Positions 1-9,679 are shown, numbered from the stretch's first letter. The stretch: DNA of 64,000 nucleotides from Maribacter cobaltidurans (GCF_002269385.1 NZ_CP022957.1:987001-1051000), one strand, 5' to 3'. Numbers and translations are program-made. The notes: generated by a model from the letters alone, not told the origin.

Positions 1-2120
1 ATATGCGATATTTTGGGCCCTTGGATTTCAAAATGACGGAATACAATGCCGATCTTGCCGAAGCCATTAATCAAGTAAAAACGGGATTTGCAAACGGAGA
101 GATAGATGCGGACCAATATATTAGTTTTATAAAAAGGTTTAGTGACTACATCGAAGTTGAACCACCATCCGTTTGGGACAATATCAAATACATGTTCGAA
201 TTTCAATTCAATTACATGTATATGCGATATTTCATGTGGAATTTCGTAGGAAAACAAAATGACGTACAAGGACGCTACAACGAAAATGGAAACTGGCTAA
301 GTGGTATCAATTTTATTGATAGTGCAAGGTTGGGTAGCCAAGAAAATCTGCCAAGCGACATTTTGAACAATCCAGGCAGAAATACTTATTTCTTTTTGCC
401 TTTGCTCTTAGGAATCATAGGTCTTGTTTTTCAGGTTTCAAAAGACCCAAAACAATTTTGGGTGCTGATGATATTTTTCCTTTTTACCGGAATTGCCATC
501 CAATTTTACACCAACCCTTACATATTTCAACCTAGGGAACGGGATTACTCCTTGGTCGGTTCCTTTTACATTTTCGCCATTTGGATAGGCCTTGGAGTAT
601 ACGGTCTTTATGACGGATTCAAAGATTGGATTACCCCAAAGGTTTTGGCTCCCGCAGTAGTGGTTATTTGCCTACTCGCAGTACCCACGGTGATGGCGGT
701 TCAAAACTGGGATGACCACGATCGTTCCAATAAATTTACGGCCAATTCTTCAGCCACATCCTATTTGGACTCCTGTCAGGAAGATGCCGGTGCCATTTTG
801 TTCACCATTGGGGATAATGATACCTTCCCATTATGGTATGCCCAGGAGATAGAAGGGTATCGTACCGATGTACGTATCGTATGTACCAGCTTGTTCGAAA
901 CGGATTGGTATATAGATCAAATGAAGCGAAAAGCTTATGAAAGTGATCCTATCCCCTCACAAATAGAACATGACAAATATCGATTTGGCTCAAGGGATGT
1001 ACTCTATCATCAGGGTATTACGGAAAACAGGTGGCCTATCAAGGATTTTATCAATTGGATTGATAGCGATAAACCCAGAACCAAATTGGGCTATCTTCTA
1101 GAGCAACAAGGTTCAGATTTAAGCAATTTTTCTGAAAACACCCAGAATATGGTGTTTTACCCTACGAATAAAATCAGGGTTCCCGTAAACAAAAAGAACG
1201 TACTTGAAAGTGGTCTCGTCAAACCAAAAGATTCAGCCTTGATTGTAGATTACATCGACATTGATTTACCCAGTGCAATTACCAAGAAAAGCATGATGAT
1301 GTTGGATATTTTGGCCAACAATGATTGGAAACGTCCTCTTTATTTTTCTGGGGGAAGTTTTGATGATGCGGAATATCTTTGGATGAAGGACTACCTGCAA
1401 TTGGATGGTCTTGCCTATAAATTGGTACCCATTAGGACCGAGAGACCTAATTCCTTTGAAATGGGTCGAATTGATACCGACCTCATGTACGATATTGTTA
1501 AGAAATGGGATTGGGGCAATGCTGGGGGAGACATCTATCACGACACGCAAACCCGAATCCAAAGTGTAAGTTACAGAGGAAACCTAGCACGGTTGATGGA
1601 AGCCTTGATAAAGGAGAATAAAATAGACAAGGCCAAGGAAATCATTGAAATGTCCCTAAAAAATATGCCCGTAGAAGCCTTTGGATATTACTCTTTGGTT
1701 GAACCCTTTGTGGACGGTTATTATAAAGTGGGCGAAACCAACAAAGCACGTGAATTATTTGCCTTGTTAAAGAAAAAGTATCAGGAAAGGTTGGAATATT
1801 ATGCCTTGACCAGTTTGGATGAGCAGTATAGCAATATTGATGATATAATTGCGGATATGGAGGCATATCGAAGAAATATAGATACTGTCATTGCCAATGA
1901 CGAAAAGGATTTTGCCGAAAAAGAGACATTGATATTCAATGAATACATCGACAAATTTCAGCACTTCTACAAGGACCAGGATAGTATGGAAATGCCGGAT
2001 GGTGAATTTCAGGACAATCCCGATATGATTATCGACACCTTACCCATGGTAGATACAATCAGTACAGATAGAACCACAACGGATTTACTTCAGGATACAA
2101 TTGGTAATCCAATTCAATAA
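1..2120 (+). CDS. DUF2723 family membrane protein, C-terminal part (cut by the left edge)
   Basis: The frame is already open at base 1, so the N-terminus lies outside the window. The visible ~705 residues start in a soluble or loop region, contain hydrophobic membrane segments around residues 130-215, and then a long soluble C-terminal part of about 480 residues that looks TPR-like and helical near the end. This resembles the C-terminal half of Bacteroidota DUF2723 (GT117-like) proteins, large inner-membrane proteins with a predicted glycosyltransferase-like membrane domain. The acceptor is unknown to me. The motif GDNDTFPLWYAQ and the following region are typical of the family as I remember it. 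It ends 36 bases before a convergent gene. Family call is fairly safe; function is inference. Confidence 0.75.
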   Translation, partial: MRYFGPLDFKMTEYNADLAEAINQVKTGFANGEIDADQYISFIKRFSDYIEVEPPSVWDNIKYMFEFQFNYMYMRYFMWNFVGKQNDVQGRYNENGNWLSGINFIDSARLGSQENLPSDILNNPGRNTYFFLPLLLGIIGLVFQVSKDPKQFWVLMIFFLFTGIAIQFYTNPYIFQPRERDYSLVGSFYIFAIWIGLGVYGLYDGFKDWITPKVLAPAVVVICLLAVPTVMAVQNWDDHDRSNKFTANSSATSYLDSCQEDAGAILFTIGDNDTFPLWYAQEIEGYRTDVRIVCTSLFETDWYIDQMKRKAYESDPIPSQIEHDKYRFGSRDVLYHQGITENRWPIKDFINWIDSDKPRTKLGYLLEQQGSDLSNFSENTQNMVFYPTNKIRVPVNKKNVLESGLVKPKDSALIVDYIDIDLPSAITKKSMMMLDILANNDWKRPLYFSGGSFDDAEYLWMKDYLQLDGLAYKLVPIRTERPNSFEMGRIDTDLMYDIVKKWDWGNAGGDIYHDTQTRIQSVSYRGNLARLMEALIKENKIDKAKEIIEMSLKNMPVEAFGYYSLVEPFVDGYYKVGETNKARELFALLKKKYQERLEYYALTSLDEQYSNIDDIIADMEAYRRNIDTVIANDEKDFAEKETLIFNEYIDKFQHFYKDQDSMEMPDGEFQDNPDMIIDTLPMVDTISTDRTTTDLLQDTIGNPIQ

Positions 2121-2156
2121 GCTGAGAGCATTTTTGAAAGAAAGAAAAAAAGCTAT

Positions 2157-2453
2157 CTAAACGTATTCGTTTAAAATTCCGATGAGGGTTTTGGCATCCT
2201 GTTCGCCGCTTTGGCGCCATACCATTTCACCTTTTTTATAGATCATTAAGGTAGGTAGCCCCTTTACCCTTAATGCTTGGGAAAGTTCCTTGTTCTTGTC
2301 TACATCGATTTTAATTACCTTACCCTTATCACCTAGGGCAGCTGCCACATCCCTCATTACCGGATGCATAGAGGTAGATTGCTCGTTCCACTCCGCATAA
2401 AAATCAAGAAGGACAGGAACATTCAAATCTATAAGTTCACCAAATTTAGACAT
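2157..2453 (-). CDS. Thioredoxin-fold protein lacking the CXXC active site
   Basis: A 98-residue protein with the thioredoxin pattern: a first strand VPVLLDFYAEW, a helix, a strand KVIKIDVDKN, and the cis-proline loop KGLPTLMIYKKGE. The place of the usual WCGPC reads W22-N-E-Q-S26, so both catalytic cysteines are replaced, by Asn and Ser. The protein has no other cysteine and no signal peptide, so it is expected in the cytoplasm and cannot do dithiol exchange. A binding, chaperone or scaffold role is possible but is inference. It is convergent with the DUF2723 gene and stands 92 bases downstream of the metallophosphoesterase on the same strand. Confidence 0.85.
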   Translation of the reverse strand: MSKFGELIDLNVPVLLDFYAEWNEQSTSMHPVMRDVAAALGDKGKVIKIDVDKNKELSQALRVKGLPTLMIYKKGEMVWRQSGEQDAKTLIGILNEYV

Positions 2454-2545
2454 AGAATCGGCTTTACGTTATTGGCCAAATGTAGTAAAAAATGTTAAAA
2501 TACAATATGAGCCTTAAGGTTTGTAGAACTTTGCACAAGTTAAAA

Positions 2546-3775
2546 TCATGTTAAGGCCTTCTTTTTTAAAGTAATTACGGTAATCTCCGGCCAAATACCT
2601 ACCCTTCCTGGATATCCCAAAAAGCCGAACCCCCTGTTCACGTTGATAAACTGTCCCAATTCCTTATAGACTCCAGCCCAATACTTATAGCGCCACTTTA
2701 CGGGACTCCATTTTACCCATCCAGGAATTTCAATTCCGAATTGCATCCCATGGGTATGTCCGCTCAAGGTCAAGTGAAAATGTTTATCATCATGGATTAC
2801 CTCTTCCGACCAGTGGGAAGGATCATGGCTCATGAGAATGGTAAAATCTTCCTGATTAATTTGGGAAGTTGCTTTTTTAAGGTCTCCGGCTTTTTTAAAG
2901 CCTCCCTTTCCCCAGTTTTCCACCCCTACCAAGGCTATCCGGTCCTCTCCTTTTTGAAGGTATCTGTGTTCGTTCAATAAAAGATCAAAACCCATGTTTT
3001 TCTGTAAGTCCTTTAAATCCTGCAGGTTTTGACGTTTCAATTCCTCCGTTTCCCAAGCAATATAATCTCCATAATCGTGATTGCCCAGCACGGAATATTT
3101 TCCATCCTTAGCATTCAAGGTACTGAACAACTCGGCCCAGGGCAGCATTTCCTCGGTTTTATTATTGACCATATCGCCGGTGAAGAGCAATAGATCGCTA
3201 TTCTGCTTTTTAATCAATTCCACCCCGTATTCGATTTTCTTACGGTCATCAAAGCTACCACTATGAATATCGGATATTTGGGTAATTCGGTAACCATCAA
3301 AACTATCGGGTAGGTCCTCAAACTCCAAGGTGTATTTAAGTACCTTAAAATTGTATTTACCCTTGTACATCCCATACAATAAAGCACCAAAAGGAAGGGC
3401 CGCTATCCCTAATCCAATCATAGTCAGAAAACGTCGCCTTTCCGGCAAGGTAAATTCCTTGGAAACTCCAAATACTCTTTGATATGACCCGGAAAGTATT
3501 CTAAAGATATCCTCTGAGAAAAGAAAAAATATAATGACCAATTTGAATGAAAGTATGGTCAAAAGAAATCCAAAAGCATAGCTCTTTGGTCTACTGAGTA
3601 CGCGACCCGCTTCCTCACCTGCCGTAAATTGATAAATAAAGTTTATCAAAACTACCAAAGAAACCAAAACGTATACGAGATAGACCCATGGTTGTCTAAA
3701 CAAAGTCCTTAGGGCCTGAACGATGTAAAAGCTCAAACCTAAATATATGAGCACGAAAATAATCCAGCGAAGCAT
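2546..3775 (-). CDS. Membrane-anchored metallophosphoesterase
   Basis: 409 residues. The N-terminal ~150 residues hold four or so hydrophobic segments, the last near residue 120-140. A calcineurin-like phosphoesterase domain follows with the metal-ligand motifs in order: ISDIHSG (DxH), FTGDMVNN (GD), LGNHDYGD (GNHD), MSHDP and LSGHTHGMQFG (GHTH). All five are intact, so an active dinuclear metal phosphoesterase is expected. Proteins of this shape resemble YkuE/YaeI-type phosphodiesterases that act on lipid or envelope substrates; the actual substrate cannot be read from sequence. The start at 3775 gives a membrane segment immediately and no better upstream start is seen. Confidence 0.88.
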   Translation of the reverse strand: MLRWIIFVLIYLGLSFYIVQALRTLFRQPWVYLVYVLVSLVVLINFIYQFTAGEEAGRVLSRPKSYAFGFLLTILSFKLVIIFFLFSEDIFRILSGSYQRVFGVSKEFTLPERRRFLTMIGLGIAALPFGALLYGMYKGKYNFKVLKYTLEFEDLPDSFDGYRITQISDIHSGSFDDRKKIEYGVELIKKQNSDLLLFTGDMVNNKTEEMLPWAELFSTLNAKDGKYSVLGNHDYGDYIAWETEELKRQNLQDLKDLQKNMGFDLLLNEHRYLQKGEDRIALVGVENWGKGGFKKAGDLKKATSQINQEDFTILMSHDPSHWSEEVIHDDKHFHLTLSGHTHGMQFGIEIPGWVKWSPVKWRYKYWAGVYKELGQFINVNRGFGFLGYPGRVGIWPEITVITLKKKALT

Positions 3776-3831
3776 AATCCTATTTTCTACAAAGATATTT
3801 TAAGTCGCCCAAGAAAAAGGTCCATTTGGTT

Positions 3832-4554
3832 TTATTTAACCTTATTTACAACAGCTTTAATGGTTTCAAAATCCGAAATACCAAGTTGGTCATCCTTCAA
3901 AAAAGAAGCTGTATTCATGGATATGGAAGGTGGTATCGACAAGGTCCGATGGAATTTTGTGCCGGATAGGTGAACTGCACCAAAACCTTCTTTCTTGAAC
4001 ATTTCTATATTATGGTCATTAATTCCTGACCCTGGCAAAATCATAATATTTGAAGAACTCTCCTTTAATGCTTTCAACAGTGGTAGTCCTTCCTTAGCAG
4101 ATTTTTGCTGACCAGAGGTAAGTACACAATCCACGCCCAAGTCATTCAATCTACCCAGGGTTTCCAATGGATTCCTAACCCAATCGAATGCCCTATGGAA
4201 CGTAAAGCGAAGTCCTTTGGAAAAAGCTATCAAGTCCGCTGTACGGGCTTCGTCCAGCGTATAGTCCCTGTGCAATATGCCTGAGACAATGCCCTCAAAA
4301 CCCAATTCCCTGCATAGTTCTATATCCCTTCCCATACTATCAAATTCATATTCGGAATAAGTGAAATCCCCACTTCTGGGCCGTATCAATACATGTACAG
4401 GAATGGAAATATGCTTCTTTACCGCCCTTAACAGTCCATAGGAAGGGGTGATACCGCCAACGGCCAACTCGGAACAAAGCTCAATTCTATCGGCCCCTGC
4501 CTTTTCCGCATTGATGGCAGATTCCAAAGAATTTGCACAAACTTCTACAAGCAT
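3832..4554 (-). CDS. cutC: CutC family protein
   Basis: 240 residues, the usual length for CutC. It begins MLVEVCANSLESAINAEKAG and contains the family stretch ADRIELCSELAVGGITPSYG, then HVLIRPRSGDF and FHRAFDW, typical of the CutC TIM barrel. The name comes from an E. coli copper phenotype, but a role in copper handling is poorly supported in general. Here it is head to head, 41 bases apart, with a glycosylasparaginase, and no copper gene is near (the efflux operon is over 50 kb away). That context points to glycan or amino sugar metabolism, which is inference. Confidence 0.92.
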   Translation of the reverse strand: MLVEVCANSLESAINAEKAGADRIELCSELAVGGITPSYGLLRAVKKHISIPVHVLIRPRSGDFTYSEYEFDSMGRDIELCRELGFEGIVSGILHRDYTLDEARTADLIAFSKGLRFTFHRAFDWVRNPLETLGRLNDLGVDCVLTSGQQKSAKEGLPLLKALKESSSNIMILPGSGINDHNIEMFKKEGFGAVHLSGTKFHRTLSIPPSISMNTASFLKDDQLGISDFETIKAVVNKVK

Positions 4555-4595
4555 CTTCTTATATTTAAATTTCTTAAAAGTAAAGAACCACGACC

Positions 4596-5591
4596 ATGAA
4601 AAGAAGAAAGTTTCTTAAAAATTCCAGCACCTTGACCGCAGGAATGATAACCGCCCCATTAATCGCATCGTCCGGAAGTCCCCTCAAGGAATTTAGAACC
4701 ATGAACAATGCATCAAAAAGCAATATTCCCATTGCTATTTGCACTTGGGATTTTGGAAACGCTACTGCCAAGGCATGGGAAGTTCTGAATTCTGGAGGAA
4801 ACTCCTTAGATGCCGTTCATCAAGGTGTTATGGTAGAAGAGGACAATCTGGATAACCAGACCGTAGGAAACGGTGGTAGACCAGACCGTGATGGGAACGT
4901 GACCTTGGATGCCTGTATTATGGACAAGGATGCCAACTGCGGTGCCGTGTTGGCACTTCAAAATATAGCCAATCCTATTTCAGTTGCCCGAAAGGTGATG
5001 GAAGAAACACCCCATGTCATGCTCGTTGGAAAAGGTGCAGAACAATTCGCCTACGAGCAAGGCTTTGAAAGGACAAACCTATTGACCGAAAAATCAAAAC
5101 AAGAATGGGAAGAGTGGAAAAAAACCTCCCAATACAAGCCCATAATCAATATAGAAAACCATGACACCATTGGCATGTTGGCCATAGACAAAAATGGGGA
5201 TATTGCAGGAGCCTGCACAACGAGTGGTATGGCCTATAAAATGGCCGGACGCGTGGGCGACTCCCCCATTATTGGCGCAGGACTCTTTGTGGATAATGAA
5301 GTCGGCGGTGCCACGGCCACGGGGGTTGGAGAAGAAGTGGTGCGTACCGTAGGCAGCTTTTTGATCGTTGAACTGATGCGTCAGGGCAAATCGCCCCAAG
5401 AGGCCTGTGAGGAAGGCGTAAAACGAATTATTGCCAAAAACAAGGACAAACAGGACTTCCAAATAGGATTTATCGCCATCAATAAAAATGGGGAAACCGG
5501 GGCCTATTGCATTCATCCCGGGTTTACCTATAGGACCTATACCCAAGAAGGTCATGTCAATAATCCTTCGGGTAGTTATTTAGAATCTTAA
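4596..5591 (+). CDS. N(4)-(beta-N-acetylglucosaminyl)-L-asparaginase (glycosylasparaginase), exported
   Basis: 331 residues of the Ntn-hydrolase asparaginase family. The precursor is cleaved before a threonine that becomes the nucleophile; the sequence NHDTIGMLAID places it at Thr191, splitting the protein into alpha and beta chains. The beta chain keeps the oxyanion and substrate region (GAGLFVDNEVGGATATGVGE). The enzyme cuts the GlcNAc-Asn bond left after breakdown of N-glycoproteins. The N-terminus MKRRKFLKNSSTLTAG is a twin-arginine-type signal, so export by Tat is expected. It is divergent from cutC, sharing a 41-base promoter region. Isoaspartyl peptidase activity is the alternative; the glycosylasparaginase subfamily fits better. 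Confidence 0.88.
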   Translation: MKRRKFLKNSSTLTAGMITAPLIASSGSPLKEFRTMNNASKSNIPIAICTWDFGNATAKAWEVLNSGGNSLDAVHQGVMVEEDNLDNQTVGNGGRPDRDGNVTLDACIMDKDANCGAVLALQNIANPISVARKVMEETPHVMLVGKGAEQFAYEQGFERTNLLTEKSKQEWEEWKKTSQYKPIINIENHDTIGMLAIDKNGDIAGACTTSGMAYKMAGRVGDSPIIGAGLFVDNEVGGATATGVGEEVVRTVGSFLIVELMRQGKSPQEACEEGVKRIIAKNKDKQDFQIGFIAINKNGETGAYCIHPGFTYRTYTQEGHVNNPSGSYLES

Positions 5592-5650
5592 GTCTATCGG
5601 CTTTAAAAACAAACTTCGTACTTTTATAAACTCACTTTTATTTTCCTAAA

Positions 5651-8488
5651 ATGTCCGAACAAAAAAGACTATTTCTTCTAGACGCCTACGCATTGATTTT
5701 TCGTGGCTATTATGCCTTGATAAAAAACCCGAGAATAAATTCCAAGGGGATGGATACCTCGGCTATCATGGGGTTCATGAATTCTTTGTTCGATGTAATA
5801 AAGCGCGAAAAGCCCGATCATCTGGCAGTTTGTTTTGATAAAGGCGGAAGTGCTGAAAGAACAGAGCTTTTCCCAGAATATAAGGCTAATAGGGATGAAA
5901 CCCCCGATGCCATCAGAATTGCGATACCCTACATACAGGATATTTTGAAAGCCATGCACATTCCATCCGTTGTTCTTGAAGGTTGGGAGGCAGATGATAT
6001 TATCGGCACCCTGTCAAAGCAGGCGGAAAAAGAAGGTTATAAAGTCTTTATGGTGACTCCGGACAAGGATTTTGGGCAATTGGTGACCGAAAACATCTTT
6101 ATGTACCGTCCTGCCCGAATGGGTAACGGTATTGAAATTTGGGGTATCCCAGAAGTTCAAAAGCGTTTTGGGGTTGAGCGTCCGGAACAGGTAATCGATT
6201 ATTTGGGCATGATGGGGGACGCCAGTGATAATATACCAGGGCTTCCCGGCGTAGGGGACAAAACCGCCAAAAAATTTATCGAACAGTTTGGTACTTTGGA
6301 GGGTCTTTTGGAAAATACGGACCAGTTGAAAGGCAAAATGAAAGAGAAAATCATCGAAAATGCGGAGCTAGGGTTACTATCCAAGAAATTGGCGACCATT
6401 TGTACCGATTGTGACGTTACCTTTAATGCGGAAGACTATGAACTTTCCGTTCCCGATAGTGAGGCCGTACAAAAGATTTTTGAGGAACTGGAATTTAGAA
6501 GACTCAAAGACCAGTTCATTAAAATATTTTCGGGAGAAACAGAAGAAACCACCCAAACTCAGGTAACCAGTACCGAGACTGCAAAAAAAGTGTCCGCCTC
6601 GGCCGGTAGTGGTCAGTTTTCCTTGTTCGGTGGTGACGGTGCTTCGCCAGCGACCATCAAGGATACCTCCAGTAGAAATACGATTTCGGACATCCCACAT
6701 TCCTACCAAAGCGTGACTCCTGGAATAGGCATGAAGTTATTTCTTCAAAACCTGATGAAGCAAACATCGGTTTGTTTTGATACCGAAACCACATCCATTA
6801 ATCCGTTGGAAGCGGAACTCGTGGGTATTTCATTCTCGTGGGAAGCCACTAAAGGGTTTTATATTCCCATTCCGGAAGGAAAGGAGAACGCACAAGAAAT
6901 TTTGGAGGAACTAAGACCCTTCTTTGAAGCCGAAGACATAGAGAAAATTGGACAGAACCTAAAGTATGATATTAAAGTACTTGACAAATACAATATCAAG
7001 GTCATGGGAAAATTCTTTGATACCATGTTGGCACACTACCTCATCAATCCGGATATGAGGCATAATATGGATGTTTTGTCCGAAACCTATCTGAACTACA
7101 CGCCAATCTCCATAACGGAACTCATAGGAAAAAAAGGAAAAAACCAATTATCCATGCGTGATGTCCCCTTGGAAAAACAAACGGAATATGCGGTTGAGGA
7201 TGCCGATGTAACCTTTCAACTGGCCCAACATTTTAGACCGGAACTGGAAGAAGCCAAAACCGACGGGCTGTTCAATGACATCGAAATCCCTTTATTAAAA
7301 GTTTTGGCAGACATGGAACTGGAAGGCATCAATTTGGATATTGACTTCCTTAAATCCCTATCCGAAGCCTTGGAAAGTGACATTGCCTCTTTGGAAAAGA
7401 AGATTTATGAGGCCGCAGGCGAGGAATTCAATATTGGCTCTCCAAAACAGTTGGGAGAAATATTGTTCGACAAAATGAACTTGGTGGACAAGCCTAAGAA
7501 AACCAAAACAGGGCAATACTCTACGGCGGAAGACGTATTGTCCTACTTGGCCAAGGACCATGAAATCATTCAAAATGTTTTAGATTACCGTGGGCTTACC
7601 AAACTAAAAAGTACCTATGTGGACGCGCTTCCCGGTCAGGTAGAACCTACTACAGGGAGGGTTCATACGGATTATATGCAAACCGTAGCGGCAACAGGCA
7701 GGCTAAGCAGTAATAATCCCAACCTCCAAAATATTCCAATACGAACAGAACGCGGAAGGCAGGTGAGAAAAGCCTTTATACCAAGAAATGATGATTATAC
7801 CTTATTGGCGGCGGATTATTCCCAAATAGAATTGCGCATCATTGCCGCCTTAAGTGAGGAGGACACTATGATTGAGGCGTTCAAAAATGGGGAAGACATT
7901 CACGCTTCCACCGCTTCCAAGGTATTCAATGTACCCATAGAAGAGGTTACCAGAGAACAGAGAAGCAATGCCAAGACCGTAAATTTTGGAATCATTTATG
8001 GAGTTTCGGCCTTTGGCCTAAGTAATCAGACCGACTTGTCACGATCAGAATCCAAGGAGCTTATTGACACCTACTACAAAACCTATCCCAAGCTTAGGAA
8101 CTATATAAGTGAGCAGATAGATTTTGCCCGTGAAAATGGGTATGTACAAACAGTCTTGGGTAGACGAAGATATTTAAAGGACATCAACGGCAGCAATGCC
8201 GTAGTCCGTGGAGCAGCAGAACGAAATGCGGTGAATGCCCCCATACAAGGAAGCGCCGCGGATATTATTAAAATCGCCATGATAAATATCCATAAAAAAC
8301 TTCAAAAAGGTGATTACGAATCAAAAATGCTTTTACAGGTACACGATGAATTGGTTTTTGACATCTATAAACCTGAACTGGAAGAACTAAAAACATTGAT
8401 AAAATCCGAAATGGAAAACGCCTATAAACTATCTGTTCCTTTGGATGTGGAGCTGGGCGAAGGTAACAACTGGCTTGTTGCCCATTAA
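5651..8488 (+). CDS. polA: DNA polymerase I
   Basis: 945 residues with all three domains. Residues 1-290 form the 5' nuclease, with YKANRDETPD, GWEADDIIGT and GDASDNIPGLPGVGDKTA. A low-complexity Thr/Ser/Gly linker follows (~295-350). The 3'-5' exonuclease (~355-545) keeps its acidic residues: FDTETT, GQNLKYDIKVL and YAVEDADVTF, so proofreading should be active. The polymerase domain has DYSQIELRI, the O-helix region RSNAKTVNFGIIYG and the catalytic LLQVHDELVFD. It works in repair and Okazaki fragment maturation. It starts at ATG 5651, is monocistronic, and ends at a strong terminator. Confidence 0.97.
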   Translation: MSEQKRLFLLDAYALIFRGYYALIKNPRINSKGMDTSAIMGFMNSLFDVIKREKPDHLAVCFDKGGSAERTELFPEYKANRDETPDAIRIAIPYIQDILKAMHIPSVVLEGWEADDIIGTLSKQAEKEGYKVFMVTPDKDFGQLVTENIFMYRPARMGNGIEIWGIPEVQKRFGVERPEQVIDYLGMMGDASDNIPGLPGVGDKTAKKFIEQFGTLEGLLENTDQLKGKMKEKIIENAELGLLSKKLATICTDCDVTFNAEDYELSVPDSEAVQKIFEELEFRRLKDQFIKIFSGETEETTQTQVTSTETAKKVSASAGSGQFSLFGGDGASPATIKDTSSRNTISDIPHSYQSVTPGIGMKLFLQNLMKQTSVCFDTETTSINPLEAELVGISFSWEATKGFYIPIPEGKENAQEILEELRPFFEAEDIEKIGQNLKYDIKVLDKYNIKVMGKFFDTMLAHYLINPDMRHNMDVLSETYLNYTPISITELIGKKGKNQLSMRDVPLEKQTEYAVEDADVTFQLAQHFRPELEEAKTDGLFNDIEIPLLKVLADMELEGINLDIDFLKSLSEALESDIASLEKKIYEAAGEEFNIGSPKQLGEILFDKMNLVDKPKKTKTGQYSTAEDVLSYLAKDHEIIQNVLDYRGLTKLKSTYVDALPGQVEPTTGRVHTDYMQTVAATGRLSSNNPNLQNIPIRTERGRQVRKAFIPRNDDYTLLAADYSQIELRIIAALSEEDTMIEAFKNGEDIHASTASKVFNVPIEEVTREQRSNAKTVNFGIIYGVSAFGLSNQTDLSRSESKELIDTYYKTYPKLRNYISEQIDFARENGYVQTVLGRRRYLKDINGSNAVVRGAAERNAVNAPIQGSAADIIKIAMINIHKKLQKGDYESKMLLQVHDELVFDIYKPELEELKTLIKSEMENAYKLSVPLDVELGEGNNWLVAH

Positions 8489-8493
8489 AATTT

Positions 8494-8523
8494 AAAAAGG
8501 CACCTTTAAAAGGTGCCTTTTTG
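8494..8523. terminator. Bidirectional terminator after polA
   Basis: A long inverted repeat, AAAAAGGCACCTT and its complement separated by three bases, with A-run on the left and T-run on the right. It lies between polA and the convergent gene ending at 8538, so it can stop transcription from both sides. Confidence 0.9.
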
Positions 8524-8537
8524 TTTTCATTTTATTC

Positions 8538-9098
8538 TTAACCTAAACTATTGGCCCAACGCTGCTTTTTGGATTCGCGCTTTTTAAAGCGACTAATTAT
8601 AGACTTAAAAAAACTGCTTAGCGAATAGGGTTCAAAATCAAACCTTAGGATAACCTGTTTGGATTCTTCTCCGTTAAGAACCAATCCATTCTGGATTTCA
8701 AAATCCAAAAAGAAAAACCCAGAAATTTCCTGTACACTCCTATCTTTATAGATAAAACTATTGTCTCTGCCTTTTAAATAAAACCGAAACGACACATACC
8801 TACCCGGTTCCAATTCCAAGACTTCTCTTGTTTTTATGAACAACCCAGTATGAACCCCTTTTAAGTTAAGAGCTTCATTTCCCTTGAACTTATCTATAAA
8901 ATGTTCTTCCCCTCTATCATCAAAAACTGATAATTTGGAAACATTCAATATCATTTCAGAAACTCCTTTTTCCAAAGCGGTCTCGTTGCTAAGTATCAAA
9001 TCCTCTATTCTATTTCCCTTATCGTCCCATTGATCCATCATATCCAAGGAGAAAGGAATCGACTGCCATATTGTAGGGTAAACTTTTGTATGCTTCAT
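8538..9098 (-). CDS. Hypothetical cytoplasmic protein
   Basis: I chose the ATG at 9098, giving MKHTKVYPTIWQSIPFSLD and 186 residues; ten more codons are open upstream but look like untranslated sequence. The product has no signal peptide or membrane span. It is rich in alternating hydrophobic and polar residues (LEPGRYVSFRFYLKG, ISGFFFLDFEIQNG, KQVILRFDFEPYS), suggesting a beta-sandwich, and ends in a basic tail, SRFKKRESKKQR. I do not recognise the family. It is monocistronic and faces polA. Confidence 0.7.
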   Translation of the reverse strand: MKHTKVYPTIWQSIPFSLDMMDQWDDKGNRIEDLILSNETALEKGVSEMILNVSKLSVFDDRGEEHFIDKFKGNEALNLKGVHTGLFIKTREVLELEPGRYVSFRFYLKGRDNSFIYKDRSVQEISGFFFLDFEIQNGLVLNGEESKQVILRFDFEPYSLSSFFKSIISRFKKRESKKQRWANSLG

Positions 9099-9346
9099 AA
9101 CAAAATGTATTAAAATTATACGGTACAAAGTTGACCATCGTTTTTGGCCATTAAAACAAGAATATTCTCCAATTTCTATGCTATTTTACCAGTAATACCA
9201 AGTTTATTGAGCAAACAAGCCAAAATACCATATTTAATTTAACAGAAAACTAATTATAACTTCTAGAAACGTTAAACAATCCTAAAAGCACACTAAAGTG
9301 AATCAAGAATGCGTTGGATTATTAACTACTATAAAAATCTAGACCG

Positions 9347-9676
9347 ATGAAGCGAATGGTCGTTCTTTTGTTTTACTTATTTACGACCCAGATGTTTTCA
9401 CAACAAAAGACAGGTCCAGAAGTAAAATCAAATCATCAGGAAGTAAAAGTTTTTCCCAATCCCGCTACAAACGTCATCAACATTTTAGGGCTTCAAAACT
9501 CGGAAAGGGCACTCATAAGAATATCAGATACCTATGGAAATACAATGATGAACTACCAATGGGAAATAAAGAACAATGCTTTGAATATACCCATTGCCAA
9601 TTTGGGGCTGGGCATTTATCTTATTACCATCAATTCATCCGAACAAAAGATTCAAAAGAAGTTTTTTAAGCAATAA
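9347..9676 (+). CDS. Small secreted protein made almost only of a T9SS type A sorting domain
   Basis: 109 residues. A signal peptide (about residues 1-19, MKRMVVLLFYLFTTQMFSQQ) is followed at residue 34 by VKVFPNPATNVINI, the start of the C-terminal sorting domain that routes proteins through the type IX secretion system. The domain runs to the end with the usual GLGIYLITIN and final KKFFKQ. There is no passenger between signal peptide and sorting domain, unlike normal T9SS cargo. It may be a minimal surface protein or the remnant of a larger gene. It ends four bases before a convergent TonB receptor gene. The upstream 218 bases hold no further open frame that could be the lost passenger. Confidence 0.85.
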   Translation: MKRMVVLLFYLFTTQMFSQQKTGPEVKSNHQEVKVFPNPATNVINILGLQNSERALIRISDTYGNTMMNYQWEIKNNALNIPIANLGLGIYLITINSSEQKIQKKFFKQ

Positions 9677-9679
9677 GGA

